Source: Paracoccus sp. M683 (lineage in GTDB: Bacteria > Pseudomonadota > Alphaproteobacteria > Rhodobacterales > Rhodobacteraceae). Taken from it: a stretch of 64,000 bases of DNA. Position numbers and translations under genes: made by a program. The DNA is taken from the NCBI RefSeq assembly GCF_007096355.1, contig NZ_VKDF01000001.1:314226-378225 (forward strand), given 5' to 3'. The notes beneath the pieces are model-generated. The model was not told where the DNA came from and made no database searches. It saw nothing but the letters and a program-made list of their open reading frames with translations. Shown here piece by piece: positions 1 to 9,357 of the stretch (positions are counted from its first letter, which is position 1; each line of letters starts with the position of its first letter).

Positions 1-91
1 CACCGCCGAACCCGCATTACGTCCAGCCAAACAGGCATCTGTCTGGCCGCGACGCCGTGATCGGTGCCTGCCAGTCCAAGGGAAGATTGCC

Positions 92-2539
92 ATGCAGATT
101 CAGTCCATCTCGGCCGATCTGGCGCTTGATACCGGATGGCGCCTGTCGCGCATCGGCGGTGACCAGCGGCTGACGATCGACTTTCCCGGCGACGTGCATT
201 CGGCGCTGCTGTCCGCCGGGCTGATCCCCGACCCCTATTGGCGCGACCGCGAGCCGGAGCTGGACTGGGTCCATGAAAGCGACTGGCTGGCCGAGCGCGA
301 CTTTGACCTGGCCGGTCCGGTGACGGGGCGGCATGTGCTGGTGCTGGACGGCGTCGATTGTCAGGCGCTGGTCACGCTGAACGGTGCTCAGGTAGGGCAA
401 TTGGGCAACCGCTTCCTGCGGCATGATCTGGATGTCACCGATGCGCTGGTGCCGGGGCGCAACCGGCTGGCGATCCGGTTTCTGTCGAACTCGGCCGCGG
501 CGCGGGACAAGGCCGCCGCCTTTCCCTTTCCGGTGCCCCATATCTTCTGGAACAACCGGCTGCCGCATTACAATTTCCTGCGCAAACCACAATGCGATGC
601 GGGCTGGGACTGGAACATCGCGCTTAGCCCGCTTGGCGTTTATGGCGGTATCCGGCTGCGCCAGGCCGATCCCCTGCGGCTGGATGACGTGATGATCCGC
701 CAGCATCACGCCAAGGGAAGCGTCCGGGTCGAGGTCGATCTGATCGTCGATGCCGCGCAGCCGCTTGCCACACAGGCAGCGCTGCTGATCGACGCCCAGC
801 AGGTCACGACCCAGGTGCAGCTGTGGCCGGGCCAAACCCGCGTGACGCTGGCCGCGACCATCGACAATCCGCGCCTGTGGTGGCCAGCCGGCCATGGCGC
901 GCAGGCGATGTATGACCTGCGGGTGCAGATCGGGGATGAACAGCGCGACCTGCGCATCGGCTTGCGCCAGATCGAACTTCTGACCGATGCCGACGAGATC
1001 GGCCACCGCTTTGCCTTTCGCGTGAACGGGCGCGAGATCTTCATGCGGGGCGCGAACTGGGTCCCGGCGGATGCCCTGCCCGCCCGCGCGACGCCCGCCG
1101 CTGTGGCAGACCTGCTGGACAGCGCCGTCGCGGCGAACATGAACATGCTGCGCATCTGGGGCGGTGGCACCTATCAGCCGGATTGGTTCTACCAGATGTG
1201 CTCGGAACGCGGGCTGCTGATCTGGCAGGATTTCATGTTTGCCTGCAACCTTTACCCCGCCGCCGACAGCAGCTGGCTGGACGAGGTGCGCGCCGAGGCC
1301 TGCCAGCAGATCCGCCGCCTGTCGGCCCATCCCTGCGTGGCGCTGTGGTGCGGTGACAATGAACTGCTCGGCGCGCTGACCTGGTTCGACGAAAGCAAGA
1401 AGGATCGCGACCGTTATCTGGCGATGTATGACCGGCTGAATCACACGCTGGAACAGGCCATGCGGGCCGAGGCACCGGATATCCCCTGGTGGCCATCCAG
1501 CCCCTCGGTCGGGCCGCTGAATTTTGCCGATGGCTGGCATGACGACACCTCGGGCGACATGCATTTCTGGGATGTCTGGCATTCGGCCAGGGATTTCGAA
1601 CAGTATCGCAATGTCCGCCCGCGCTTCTGTTCGGAATTCGGCTTCCAGTCCTTCCCCTCGAACCGGTTGATCGACAGCTTTACCGACCCTTCCGACCGCA
1701 ACGTATCCTCGCGGGTGATGGATGTGCATCAGCGCAATCCCGGCGGCAACAGCCGCATCGTCGAAACGCTGGCACGCTATTTCCGCTTTCCCGACGGGTT
1801 TCAGGACATGGCCTGGCTTAGCCAGATCAGTCAGGCGCTGGCGATGAAAACCGCCATCGAGTTCTGGCGCGCAAACAAGCCGCGCTGCATGGGCACGCTG
1901 TATTGGCAGTTGAACGACACATGGCCGGTGGCCAGCTGGTCCAGCCTTGAATATGGCGGCGGCTGGAAGGCGCTGCATTATGTCACCCGGCGCTTCTATC
2001 AGCCAGTGCTGGTCACCGCCCAGCCCGACCCCGCCACAGGCGACATCGTGCTGTGGGCGGTGAATGATACGCCCCTGCCGGTGCGGATCCAGGTGCAGGC
2101 ACGCGCTGTCCGCTTCGGCGGCGCGATGACGCGGCTTGGCGCCTGGCAGACCCTTTGCCCCACCGACCGCGCCACCCAGGTGGCGCGGTTCGCGCCCGGC
2201 ACCCTGGCCGAGGATGCGTTTTTGCATTTCGACTGGAGCGATGCCGAGGCCGCGCATCAGGGCGAGAACGACTATCTGCCGAAACGCCCCAAGGATTATG
2301 ACCTTGGCCAACCACAGATCCGTGCCATTCCCCGACAGGCCGGCGACGGCACCCCGCAGGTCGAACTGTCCAGCGACCGACCTGCGCTGTGGGTGACGTG
2401 GGACCACGGAGGCGATACAGTCTGGTCCGACAACTGCATCACGCTGTTGCCGGGCCGCCCGCGCCTGCTGACCGCGCGGCGCAACCGGGCCTCGCATCTG
2501 CCGGATCAACCGCCGCAGGTGGCCGCCCTGAAAGGATGA
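92..2539 (+). CDS. Beta-mannosidase, GH2 family
   Basis: An 815-residue glycoside hydrolase family 2 protein predicted to release terminal beta-mannose from manno-oligosaccharides or glycan fragments. It shows the GH2 layout: an N-terminal galactose-binding-like domain (about 1-170), an immunoglobulin-like domain, and a TIM barrel with W-C-G-D-N-E giving the acid/base Glu424 and C-S-E-F-G-F giving the nucleophile Glu515. A truncated-looking but typical beta-sandwich tail follows. There is no signal peptide, so it should be cytosolic and act on imported sugars. AAGGGAAG lies just before the ATG. The stop overlaps the region of the LacI gene start, so the two are one transcript and the regulator probably responds to the sugar. 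Length is normal for bacterial cytosolic beta-mannosidases. Confidence 0.9.
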   Translation: MQIQSISADLALDTGWRLSRIGGDQRLTIDFPGDVHSALLSAGLIPDPYWRDREPELDWVHESDWLAERDFDLAGPVTGRHVLVLDGVDCQALVTLNGAQVGQLGNRFLRHDLDVTDALVPGRNRLAIRFLSNSAAARDKAAAFPFPVPHIFWNNRLPHYNFLRKPQCDAGWDWNIALSPLGVYGGIRLRQADPLRLDDVMIRQHHAKGSVRVEVDLIVDAAQPLATQAALLIDAQQVTTQVQLWPGQTRVTLAATIDNPRLWWPAGHGAQAMYDLRVQIGDEQRDLRIGLRQIELLTDADEIGHRFAFRVNGREIFMRGANWVPADALPARATPAAVADLLDSAVAANMNMLRIWGGGTYQPDWFYQMCSERGLLIWQDFMFACNLYPAADSSWLDEVRAEACQQIRRLSAHPCVALWCGDNELLGALTWFDESKKDRDRYLAMYDRLNHTLEQAMRAEAPDIPWWPSSPSVGPLNFADGWHDDTSGDMHFWDVWHSARDFEQYRNVRPRFCSEFGFQSFPSNRLIDSFTDPSDRNVSSRVMDVHQRNPGGNSRIVETLARYFRFPDGFQDMAWLSQISQALAMKTAIEFWRANKPRCMGTLYWQLNDTWPVASWSSLEYGGGWKALHYVTRRFYQPVLVTAQPDPATGDIVLWAVNDTPLPVRIQVQARAVRFGGAMTRLGAWQTLCPTDRATQVARFAPGTLAEDAFLHFDWSDAEAAHQGENDYLPKRPKDYDLGQPQIRAIPRQAGDGTPQVELSSDRPALWVTWDHGGDTVWSDNCITLLPGRPRLLTARRNRASHLPDQPPQVAALKG

Positions 2540-2541
2540 CC

Positions 2542-3573
2542 ATGGCACGACCTCAGGGCGCAGCCGTCACGTTAAAGACCATTGCCGCCGAAATGGGCGT
2601 CTCGGTCACGACCGTCGCGCGGGCGCTGAAGGATGGCCACAAGATCAGTCAGGACATGGTGCGCAAGGTCCGCGAGACGGCCGACCGCATGGGCTATGTC
2701 CGCAATCTGGAAGGGGCCAAGCTGCGAACCGGAAAAACGCTTGTCGCAATGGCCTTCCTGGGCTTCTCGGAAGAAGAAGAGGTGGGCGATTCCGGCTCGG
2801 TCGGGTTGTTGAGCGGCATTCACCGGCGCTTTGCCGGCACCGATTACGCGGTCCGCGCCGTGCCGGTCGAGACAGGGGCGCAGGCATTGGAACAGGTGCA
2901 AGAGGTGGTGCGCGGCAGGCTGGCCGACGGGATGATCCTCGATCATACCCGATTGCAGGACGACCGGGTCAAATACCTGCTGGAAGTGGGCTTTCCCTTT
3001 GTCACCTTCGGGCGCACGGAACTGCTGTCCGAACATCCATGGTTTGACATCGACAATGAATTTGCCGCCTGGCAGGGCACCGATGCGCTGCTGCGCGATG
3101 GTCACCGGCGGATTGCACTGATCGACGGCGATCCGCGCCATACCTTCGTGCGCCAGCGCATCCGCGGCCATGAACAGGCCCTGCGCGAATATGGGCTGAC
3201 CCCTGATCCCGCGCTGCGCCAGCTTGCCGAACTGGCCGCCGATACCGCCCGCAAGGCAGCGGGTGCGTTGCTGGATCACGGCGCCGATGCCTTTGTCTGC
3301 GCGAACGAGCTGGCTTTTCTGGGCGCGCGTGCGGGTGTCCGCGACAGGATCGGGGACGGCGTCGACCGGATCGGCTTTTCGCTGCGATCAGGCACCAATC
3401 TGGCCAGCTATGTCGGCAGCCGCGTCCATGCCTCGCATTTCTCGCGCCGGCAGGCCGGGTGGGAACTGGCCGATCTGCTGCTGGGCCAGATCGAGGCATC
3501 CGGTGCCGCCGACCACCAGCGGCTTGTGCGCACCGACCTGATTACCACCGGACAGCCGGGCAAGACGGCCTGA
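2542..3573 (+). CDS. LacI-family transcriptional regulator
   Basis: A 343-residue repressor-type regulator. Residues about 8-60 form the LacI helix-turn-helix (T-L-K-T-I-A-A-E-M-G-V-S followed by T-T-V-A-R-A-L), and the rest is a periplasmic-binding-protein-like sugar-sensing domain. I prefer the ATG at 2542 because AAGGA at 2532-2536 sits five bases before it; the ATG at 2536 overlaps the mannosidase stop as ATGA and lacks a spaced ribosome site. Its position behind the beta-mannosidase suggests control of a mannoside uptake and breakdown operon whose earlier genes lie left of the window. The ligand is not evident from the sequence. Confidence 0.9.
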   Translation: MARPQGAAVTLKTIAAEMGVSVTTVARALKDGHKISQDMVRKVRETADRMGYVRNLEGAKLRTGKTLVAMAFLGFSEEEEVGDSGSVGLLSGIHRRFAGTDYAVRAVPVETGAQALEQVQEVVRGRLADGMILDHTRLQDDRVKYLLEVGFPFVTFGRTELLSEHPWFDIDNEFAAWQGTDALLRDGHRRIALIDGDPRHTFVRQRIRGHEQALREYGLTPDPALRQLAELAADTARKAAGALLDHGADAFVCANELAFLGARAGVRDRIGDGVDRIGFSLRSGTNLASYVGSRVHASHFSRRQAGWELADLLLGQIEASGAADHQRLVRTDLITTGQPGKTA

Positions 3574-3580
3574 AATCCGC

Positions 3581-3607
3581 CCGGTCGCCGCAGAAGGTGG
3601 CGGCCGG
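3581..3607. terminator. Weak hairpin between convergent genes
   Basis: CCGGTCGCC and GGCGGCCGG pair with one G-T wobble around a nine-base loop, in the 44-base gap between the LacI gene and the convergent efflux pump gene. No T-run follows on either strand, so terminator function is only plausible. Confidence 0.3.
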
Positions 3608-3617
3608 ACGGGCCGGG

Positions 3618-6600
3618 TCAGGCCGCCGCGTCAGGCGCTGGCTGGACGGCGGGGGTGGTCCGCAGCGGCTTTTGCGGCACGATCATCCGCACGCAGACAT
3701 AGAAGGCCGGGATCAGGAACACGCCCAGAACCGTGGCCGAGAACATCCCGCCCAGCACACCGATGCCGATGGCGTTTTGCGCCCCTGCCCCGGCCCCCGT
3801 TGCGGTGGCCAGCGGCACCACGCCAAGGATGAAGGCCAGCGAGGTCATCAGGATCGGGCGTAACCGCTGGCGGGCGGCCTCGACGGTGGCCTCTATCAGG
3901 CTTCGGCCCTCGCGTTGCAGATCCTCGGCAAATTCGACGATCAGGATGGCATTCTTGGCGGCAAGCCCGATGGTCGTCAGCAGACCGACCTTGAAATAGA
4001 CGTCATTCGACTGGCCAAACAGCAGCGCCGCCAGCAACGCCCCCAAGATCCCCACCGGCACGGCCAGCAGGACCGACAGGGGCACCGCCCAGCTTTCATA
4101 CAGCGCCGCAAGGCACAGGAACACAACAAGCAATGAAATCGCATACAGCATCGGCGCCTGGCTGCCCGACAGCCGTTCCTGATAGGACAGACCGGTCCAG
4201 GCCGCGCCATAGCCGCCGGGCAGCTGTGCGACCAATTCCTCCATAGCGTCCATCGCCGCGCCAGAGCTGGTGCCGCTGGCCGCCGAGCCCGAAATTTCCA
4301 TCGCCAGGGTGCCGCCATAGCGCGCCAGGCTTGATGGCACGGTTTCCCAGTTCAGCGTGGTAAAGGCCGCAAAGGGCACCATCTCGTTCTGGGCATTGCG
4401 GGCCGACCAGTCGCGGACATTGTCGGGCTGCATCCGATAGGGGGCGTCCGCCTGCACGATGACGGGGCGCAGCTCGCCCTCCATCTCGAAGTCGTTCACA
4501 TCGGTGCCGGTAAAGATCGTGGCCAGCATGGCATTGACCTCGGACAGGGTCAGGCCAAAGCTGTCGGCCTTCTGCCGGTCGATGTCGATGCGCATCGCGG
4601 TTTTCGATGTCGCATCATTGCCGCGCAGATTGGTGACGCGGCCATCGGCCTCGGCGGCGGCGACCAGATCGTCGGCCGCGGCCTTCAATGCGGCCGTGCC
4701 GCGTGCGCCCTGGTCGATCAGCTGCATGGAAAAGCCCGAGGTCGTGCCCATGCCCTGAATCGCCGGCGGTTGCAGCACAAAGACCGAGCCGCGCCGGATG
4801 GTCTGCATGAAATGCGCGTTCGCCCGGCCGGCGATGGCGCTGGCGGCCAGCGTCTCGTCGCCGTCGCGCAGGTCGAAATCCTTCAGCCGGACAAAGACCA
4901 TGGCCGTATTCTGCGCCGAGCCGCCGAAACCAAAGCCCAGGGTGGCAAAGGTCGCGTCAACACCGGCCGATTCCTGATCCAGCAGATAATCCTCGACCTG
5001 CTTGACCACGGCCAGCGTCTGCGGCGTGGTGGCATTCTCGGGCAGGTCGATGATCGTCATCAGCACACCCTGATCCTCTTGCGGCAGGAAGGACGAGGGC
5101 AGTCGCAGAAACAGCACGCCCACCAGCCCCGCCACGGCTGCCAGCGCCACAAGGGCCGCGAAGGGGCGGCGCAGGATGCCCCGGTTCACACGCTGATAGC
5201 CGTTGTTCATGCGGTCGAAATTGCGGTTGAACCAGCGTGCCGGCGCAACCCCGCCGCCATGCTTGCGTGGCCGCAGCAGCGTGGCGCACAACGCCGGCGT
5301 CAGCACCAGCGCCACCAGCACCGACAGCACCATTGCCGAAACGATGGTGACCGAAAACTGCCGGTAGATGATCCCGGTCGAGCCGGACATGAAGGCCATG
5401 GGCAGAAACACCGCCGACAGCACCAGCCCGATGCCGATCAGCGCGCCGGTGATCTGTCCCATGCTTTTCTCGGTGGCCTCGACCGGGCCAAGGCCCTCTT
5501 CTTCCATGATGCGTTCGACGTTCTCGACCACGACGATGGCGTCATCGACCAACAGGCCGATGGCCAGCACCATGGCGAACATCGTCAGCGTGTTGATCGA
5601 ATAGCCCATCACCGCCAGCACCCCGAAAGTGCCCAGCAGAACGACCGGCACGGCCAGCGTCGGGATCAGCGTGGCCCGCCAGTTCTGAAGGAAGATCAGA
5701 ATGACCAGAAAGACCAGAACGATCGCCTCGATCAGGGTCTCGATCACCTTTTCGATCGACAGCTCGACAAAGGGCGAGGTGTCATAGGCATATTCGATGC
5801 TGACCCCTTCGGGAAAGGCATTGGCCATCCCGTCCAGCATCGCACGCACGGCACTGGCGGTTTCGACCGCATTGGCGCCGGTTGCCAGGTTGATGCCAAA
5901 TCCGGCCGCGTTCTGCCGGTTGAACCGGCTGTCCGAGCCATAGCTTTCCTGCCCGATCTCGATCCGGGCCACGTCACCCAGACGCACCTGCGCCCCGGCA
6001 TCGCCTGTCCGCAGCAGGATATTGCGGAAATCATCAACGGTTTTCAGCTGGCTTTGCGCGGTGATGTCGACGGTGAACTGCTGCGCCTCGACGGCCGGAT
6101 TGTTACCCAGGCTGCCCACCGCGACGGTGGTGTTCTGCGACCGCACGGCGGCGGTGATATCCGAAGGCGCCAGCGCATATTGCGTCAGCAGCTGCGGATC
6201 CAGCCAGATCCGCATCGCATAGCCGGAACCAAAGGTGTTGATCGAGCCGACACCCTCGACCCGCTGGACGGCGCCGGTCACGCTTTTTTCCAGCATATCG
6301 GCAAGCTGGATCGAGCTATAGGTGCCGTCCTCGCTGACCAGCGCCCCCACCATCAGGATCGACGAGGTCGACCGCGACACGCGGACGCCGGCATCCTGCA
6401 CCGCATCGGGCAGGCGCGTCAGGACCAGCTGGATCTTGTTCTGCACCTCGGTCTGCGCGTCGTCGGGATCGACATCCTGTTCAAAGACGATGCTGACCGA
6501 TGAACTGCCCCGCGCCGAGCTGGAGGTCATGTAGATCATGCCTTCCAGCCCGGTCAGCGCATCCTCGATCACCGTGGTGACCGAGTTCTGCACCGCCTCG

Positions 6601-6761
6601 GCCGAGGCCCTGCTATAGCTGGCCGAGATGCGCACAGTGGGCGGCGAGACCTCGGGATATTGCGAGATCGACAGGCTTTGCATGCCCAGAACGCCGCCCA
6701 GCATGGTGACGATGGCCAACACCCAGGCGAAAACCGGGCGATAGATGAAGAAACGCGCCAT
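3618..6761 (-). CDS. RND multidrug efflux pump, HAE1 family (AcrB/MexB-like)
   Basis: A 1047-residue inner-membrane proton antiporter that would extrude hydrophobic drugs, dyes or solvents through a tripartite complex. The length, the N-terminal membrane helix (F-I-Y-R-P-V-F), two large periplasmic loops and the twelve-helix pattern match AcrB. The proton-relay pair is visible in helix 4 as G-L-L-V-D-D-A-I-V-V-V-E-N near residue 400. It starts three bases after the stop of the adaptor gene, so both are one operon. No outer-membrane TolC-like gene and no TetR repressor lie next to it, so the complex must borrow a channel encoded elsewhere. Confidence 0.93.
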   Translation of the reverse strand: MARFFIYRPVFAWVLAIVTMLGGVLGMQSLSISQYPEVSPPTVRISASYSRASAEAVQNSVTTVIEDALTGLEGMIYMTSSSARGSSSVSIVFEQDVDPDDAQTEVQNKIQLVLTRLPDAVQDAGVRVSRSTSSILMVGALVSEDGTYSSIQLADMLEKSVTGAVQRVEGVGSINTFGSGYAMRIWLDPQLLTQYALAPSDITAAVRSQNTTVAVGSLGNNPAVEAQQFTVDITAQSQLKTVDDFRNILLRTGDAGAQVRLGDVARIEIGQESYGSDSRFNRQNAAGFGINLATGANAVETASAVRAMLDGMANAFPEGVSIEYAYDTSPFVELSIEKVIETLIEAIVLVFLVILIFLQNWRATLIPTLAVPVVLLGTFGVLAVMGYSINTLTMFAMVLAIGLLVDDAIVVVENVERIMEEEGLGPVEATEKSMGQITGALIGIGLVLSAVFLPMAFMSGSTGIIYRQFSVTIVSAMVLSVLVALVLTPALCATLLRPRKHGGGVAPARWFNRNFDRMNNGYQRVNRGILRRPFAALVALAAVAGLVGVLFLRLPSSFLPQEDQGVLMTIIDLPENATTPQTLAVVKQVEDYLLDQESAGVDATFATLGFGFGGSAQNTAMVFVRLKDFDLRDGDETLAASAIAGRANAHFMQTIRRGSVFVLQPPAIQGMGTTSGFSMQLIDQGARGTAALKAAADDLVAAAEADGRVTNLRGNDATSKTAMRIDIDRQKADSFGLTLSEVNAMLATIFTGTDVNDFEMEGELRPVIVQADAPYRMQPDNVRDWSARNAQNEMVPFAAFTTLNWETVPSSLARYGGTLAMEISGSAASGTSSGAAMDAMEELVAQLPGGYGAAWTGLSYQERLSGSQAPMLYAISLLVVFLCLAALYESWAVPLSVLLAVPVGILGALLAALLFGQSNDVYFKVGLLTTIGLAAKNAILIVEFAEDLQREGRSLIEATVEAARQRLRPILMTSLAFILGVVPLATATGAGAGAQNAIGIGVLGGMFSATVLGVFLIPAFYVCVRMIVPQKPLRTTPAVQPAPDAAA

Positions 6762-6764
6762 GGA

Positions 6765-7955
6765 TCAGTTCCCGCCCGTCGTTGCGACATCATCGACGAT
6801 CAGCCCCGCCGCCGAAACGGCCACGGCGACCGGGTCGATCTGGGTGCCGCCCGTCATGTTCTCGATATTGTCGACCAGCAGACGGGTGCCGTCCTCCTGC
6901 CCCTCGGCCACGATCCAGGCGCTGTCGGTGGACCCGATGGGTGTCACTTTTGTTTCAACCGCACGATCCTCGCCATCCAGCGTCCAGATGGTCAGGTCGC
7001 CATCGGCGCCAATGCTGGCGGCCATCTGCGGGATCAGAAAGCTTTGCGTGCTGCCCAGGGTCAGCGTCGCGCGCACGAACATGCCCGGCATGATCAGCCG
7101 GTCAGGATTGTCGAACCGAAACCGAACCCGAACCGTCCCGGTCGAGGTCGAGACCCGGCTGCCGACCGAGGACAAGGTCCCCTGACCGGCAAAGACCTGC
7201 CCGTTTTCCAGCATCAGCGACACCTCCAGCCGGTCGCCCGGCTTGACCGCGCCGCTTTCTATGCGGGCGCGCATTTCCAGCATGCGGGCGCTGGCCTCGG
7301 ACAGGTCCACGTTGATCGGGTCCAGCGCCGTCACCGTGGTCAGCGCATCCGATTGCCCTGACGTGACCAGGTCGCCGATGGACACACCGGGCACATCGGG
7401 CACGCCCGCGACCGGGCTGCGGATCGTGGCGCGGTCCAGGTCGATCTGCGCCACCTGAACCGCCGCCTCGGCCACGGCGACGGCTGCCTGCGCCTGCGCC
7501 AGGGTCATCTGCGCGGTTTCCAGCTGTTCGCCAGTCGCGCCCGTGCCCAGCAGTTTCTGATAGCGGTCGACCGTGGCCTGTGCCGCCGGCACCGCCGCCT
7601 CGGCGCTGCGCAGACTGGCCTGAGCCGAGGCCAGCGCGGCCTCATAGCTTTGCGCGTCGATCGAGAAAAGCGGCGCTCCCTGTTCCACCTCGTGACCCGG
7701 TTCATACAGAATGCCGGTGATGATGCCGCCGACCAGCGGCCGCACGGTCGCATCCTCGACCGCCGCCGCCTGCCCCGTCAGCGCGACCTTCAGCGGCACC
7801 TCGGTCCTGGTCAGGGCAATGACGCCTGCCTTGCGGGCAGCGGCCCCGCCCGCATCGGGCGGGGTCTGCGCCATGGCCGGGGCACCAAGAACAAGGCCGC
7901 ACAGGCACAAAGGCATCACGAGCCCGGTCAACAGGCGGCTGGCGCGATTCATCAT
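6765..7955 (-). CDS. RND efflux periplasmic adaptor (membrane fusion protein)
   Basis: A 396-residue adaptor of the AcrA/MexA (HlyD-like) family that bridges the RND pump to an outer-membrane channel. It has a signal peptide ending in A-P-A-M-A-Q, a lipoyl-like half (I-L-Y-E-P-G-H-E-V-E-Q-G), a coiled-coil hairpin rich in Ala, Gln and Glu (about 100-170), a second lipoyl half and beta-barrel domains. The ATG at 7955 was chosen because GGAG lies six bases before it on the minus strand and because the signal peptide starts here; upstream in-frame sequence does not look coding. It is cotranscribed with the pump gene. Confidence 0.9.
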   Translation of the reverse strand: MMNRASRLLTGLVMPLCLCGLVLGAPAMAQTPPDAGGAAARKAGVIALTRTEVPLKVALTGQAAAVEDATVRPLVGGIITGILYEPGHEVEQGAPLFSIDAQSYEAALASAQASLRSAEAAVPAAQATVDRYQKLLGTGATGEQLETAQMTLAQAQAAVAVAEAAVQVAQIDLDRATIRSPVAGVPDVPGVSIGDLVTSGQSDALTTVTALDPINVDLSEASARMLEMRARIESGAVKPGDRLEVSLMLENGQVFAGQGTLSSVGSRVSTSTGTVRVRFRFDNPDRLIMPGMFVRATLTLGSTQSFLIPQMAASIGADGDLTIWTLDGEDRAVETKVTPIGSTDSAWIVAEGQEDGTRLLVDNIENMTGGTQIDPVAVAVSAAGLIVDDVATTGGN

Positions 7956-8153
7956 TACGGTCTCCGGGTCTTTGTGGGGATTGGTTGGCGCGCGATCCGT
8001 CGACCGCAAGTCCACAGTGTCGTCAATCGTGATCCGGCGGGAAGCCAGCCAAGGGTGGCACCGATCAGCGTGGCGGGCACAAAAGCAGCAATGACAGGCA
8101 ATGTCGAGCCGCCGGGCCGGCAGGATGCCGACCCAAGGGATCACGGTTCCGTG

Positions 8154-8570
8154 CTATTTCAGCAGATTACCAAGCCGCCCCAACACAGTCACGATCTGCT
8201 TGCTGTTGCTGTCGACCAGCACCAGATGTTCATCGACCACGCGATATTCCTGCCCACGAGGAGGCGCGTCAAAGCGGCTGTTTCGCGCCCGTTCGATCGG
8301 CTGGCCCGACCTGCCGCTGTCGCCGACACGGGGGGCACTCGCCCGGACCGTTGCCTGCCGAGGCCGATTTTCTTGCGGCGCGGGCCTCGCGGCGGTTTTG
8401 GGATGGGCGGCGTTCGGATGGGCGGCTTTGGTGTTAGCGGCAGGTTGCTGCTGGGCGCAGTCCAGCCGGCTGCCATGGCACGCGGGTTGCGTGTGGCTTT
8501 GTGCAAAAGCGGCGGGCGCAAAGATCAGGGCAAGCAGGGTGGCGCTGATGGCGGCAATATGACGGTTCAT
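8154..8570 (-). CDS. Small secreted protein, RcnB-like C-terminus
   Basis: A 138-residue protein with a clear signal peptide (cleavage near A-F-A-Q) and a low-complexity middle rich in Ala, Pro, His and Arg. The end is an E-Y-R-V-V-D-E-H-L-V-L-V-D segment followed by a short tail. This tail resembles the conserved end of RcnB-type periplasmic proteins, some of which affect nickel and cobalt handling. The match is partial and function is inference. It lies 198 bases upstream of the efflux adaptor on the same strand and near the two-component system, which would fit an envelope or metal stress role. Confidence 0.6.
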   Translation of the reverse strand: MNRHIAAISATLLALIFAPAAFAQSHTQPACHGSRLDCAQQQPAANTKAAHPNAAHPKTAARPAPQENRPRQATVRASAPRVGDSGRSGQPIERARNSRFDAPPRGQEYRVVDEHLVLVDSNSKQIVTVLGRLGNLLK

Positions 8571-8637
8571 TCCGGGTTCCTCGTTCGAATGGATGTGCCG
8601 GCCCCGAAGGGCCGGCGCGTGGTGGCGCTGCGGCCGC

Positions 8638-9147
8638 TCAGCCGCGCGGGGCCTTACCCGAAGGCGGGGCCGGCGGGGCCTCGGCCTGGATCAGCCGGGC
8701 AAGCTGCGCGTCCGACAGGACGGTTCGCAGGTTTGCGGCCGCCTTTTGCAGCGCCTGTGCCTGTTGCAGCGCATCGCCGCTGGCGCCATGGGCGATGGCC
8801 TGTCCGGCCATGACCTCGGCCATCAAGGCGCGGGGCTGACCCTGCCGGGGCGCCTGCGCGCCTGCCGGCGGCGCGGGTGGGCGTTCGCCCTGCGCCCTTT
8901 GCGGCCGGGTTCCGGGCTGTTGCGGGGCGGTCTGGGCGAAGGCCAGCAGCGTCTGCCGATAGGCCTGCCATGCCGGGGCCTGTGCCGCATTGATGCCCAG
9001 CTGGGCCTCTTGCGCGGCCAGCCGTTCTGTGATGTTCGCCACGGTCATCGGCGCAGAAGGCATGCGGCCATCCTGTGCCAGTGCCGGCAGAGCCACCGCC
9101 CCGATCAGCGACATGGCCAGCAGGCCGCTTGTCAGCATCCGTTTCAT
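8638..9147 (-). CDS. Spy/CpxP-like periplasmic protein
   Basis: A 169-residue exported protein with a signal peptide ending in A-L-A-Q, then a helical segment with L-G-I-N-A-A-Q-A-P-A-W-Q-A-Y, which is the style of the LTxxQ/Spy family. A Pro, Gln and Arg-rich linker and a second helical region follow. Spy and CpxP homologues are periplasmic chaperones or brakes on envelope stress kinases. The ATG at 9147 is preceded by AAGGAA and begins the signal peptide. It is divergent from the response regulator and shares its 210-base control region, which supports a CpxP-like feedback role (inference). Confidence 0.65.
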   Translation of the reverse strand: MKRMLTSGLLAMSLIGAVALPALAQDGRMPSAPMTVANITERLAAQEAQLGINAAQAPAWQAYRQTLLAFAQTAPQQPGTRPQRAQGERPPAPPAGAQAPRQGQPRALMAEVMAGQAIAHGASGDALQQAQALQKAAANLRTVLSDAQLARLIQAEAPPAPPSGKAPRG

Positions 9148-9275
9148 CGCAACTATTCCTTTTCTGTCAGGTCGATGCGGCGAAACTGGGGCCATTGCGT
9201 ATCCGGCATTGGTCCCCGAGGTATCGAAAGGTTGCCAGCCCCGGCCTTTTTGTATCCGAAGATTGCCGGCCCCGC

Positions 9276-9295
9276 TTCGGCAACATTCGGCAACA
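9276..9295 (+). promoter_or_regulatory. Tandem 10-bp repeat, candidate response-regulator box
   Basis: TTCGGCAACA occurs twice in immediate succession, 63 bases before the response-regulator start. OmpR-family regulators bind two head-to-tail half-sites one helical turn apart, which is exactly this geometry. A further pair of longer direct repeats (GTATC...TTGCC.GCCCCG) lies at 9221-9244 and 9252-9275, 31 bases apart. Both sets sit in the divergent region shared with the Spy-like gene. Confidence 0.5.
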
Positions 9296-9357
9296 AATCT
9301 ACCTGCCTTGGGCGCGTCCGATGCGGCTATAGTCTGGAAAACGGGAATGACACCGCC

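Noticed and set aside
1..91. Tail of an upstream gene before the beta-mannosidase
   Set aside because: All that can be seen is short open sequence in several frames (one ends at position 60); no motif allows a gene to be called.
17..2548. An 843-codon open frame antisense to the beta-mannosidase
   Set aside because: It mirrors a strongly supported gene with catalytic residues; its translation has no recognisable domain and the composition of a GC-driven shadow.
4770..6503. A 577-codon frame antisense to the RND pump
   Set aside because: Low-complexity His/Arg/Gln-rich translation without domain; the pump on the other strand is certain.
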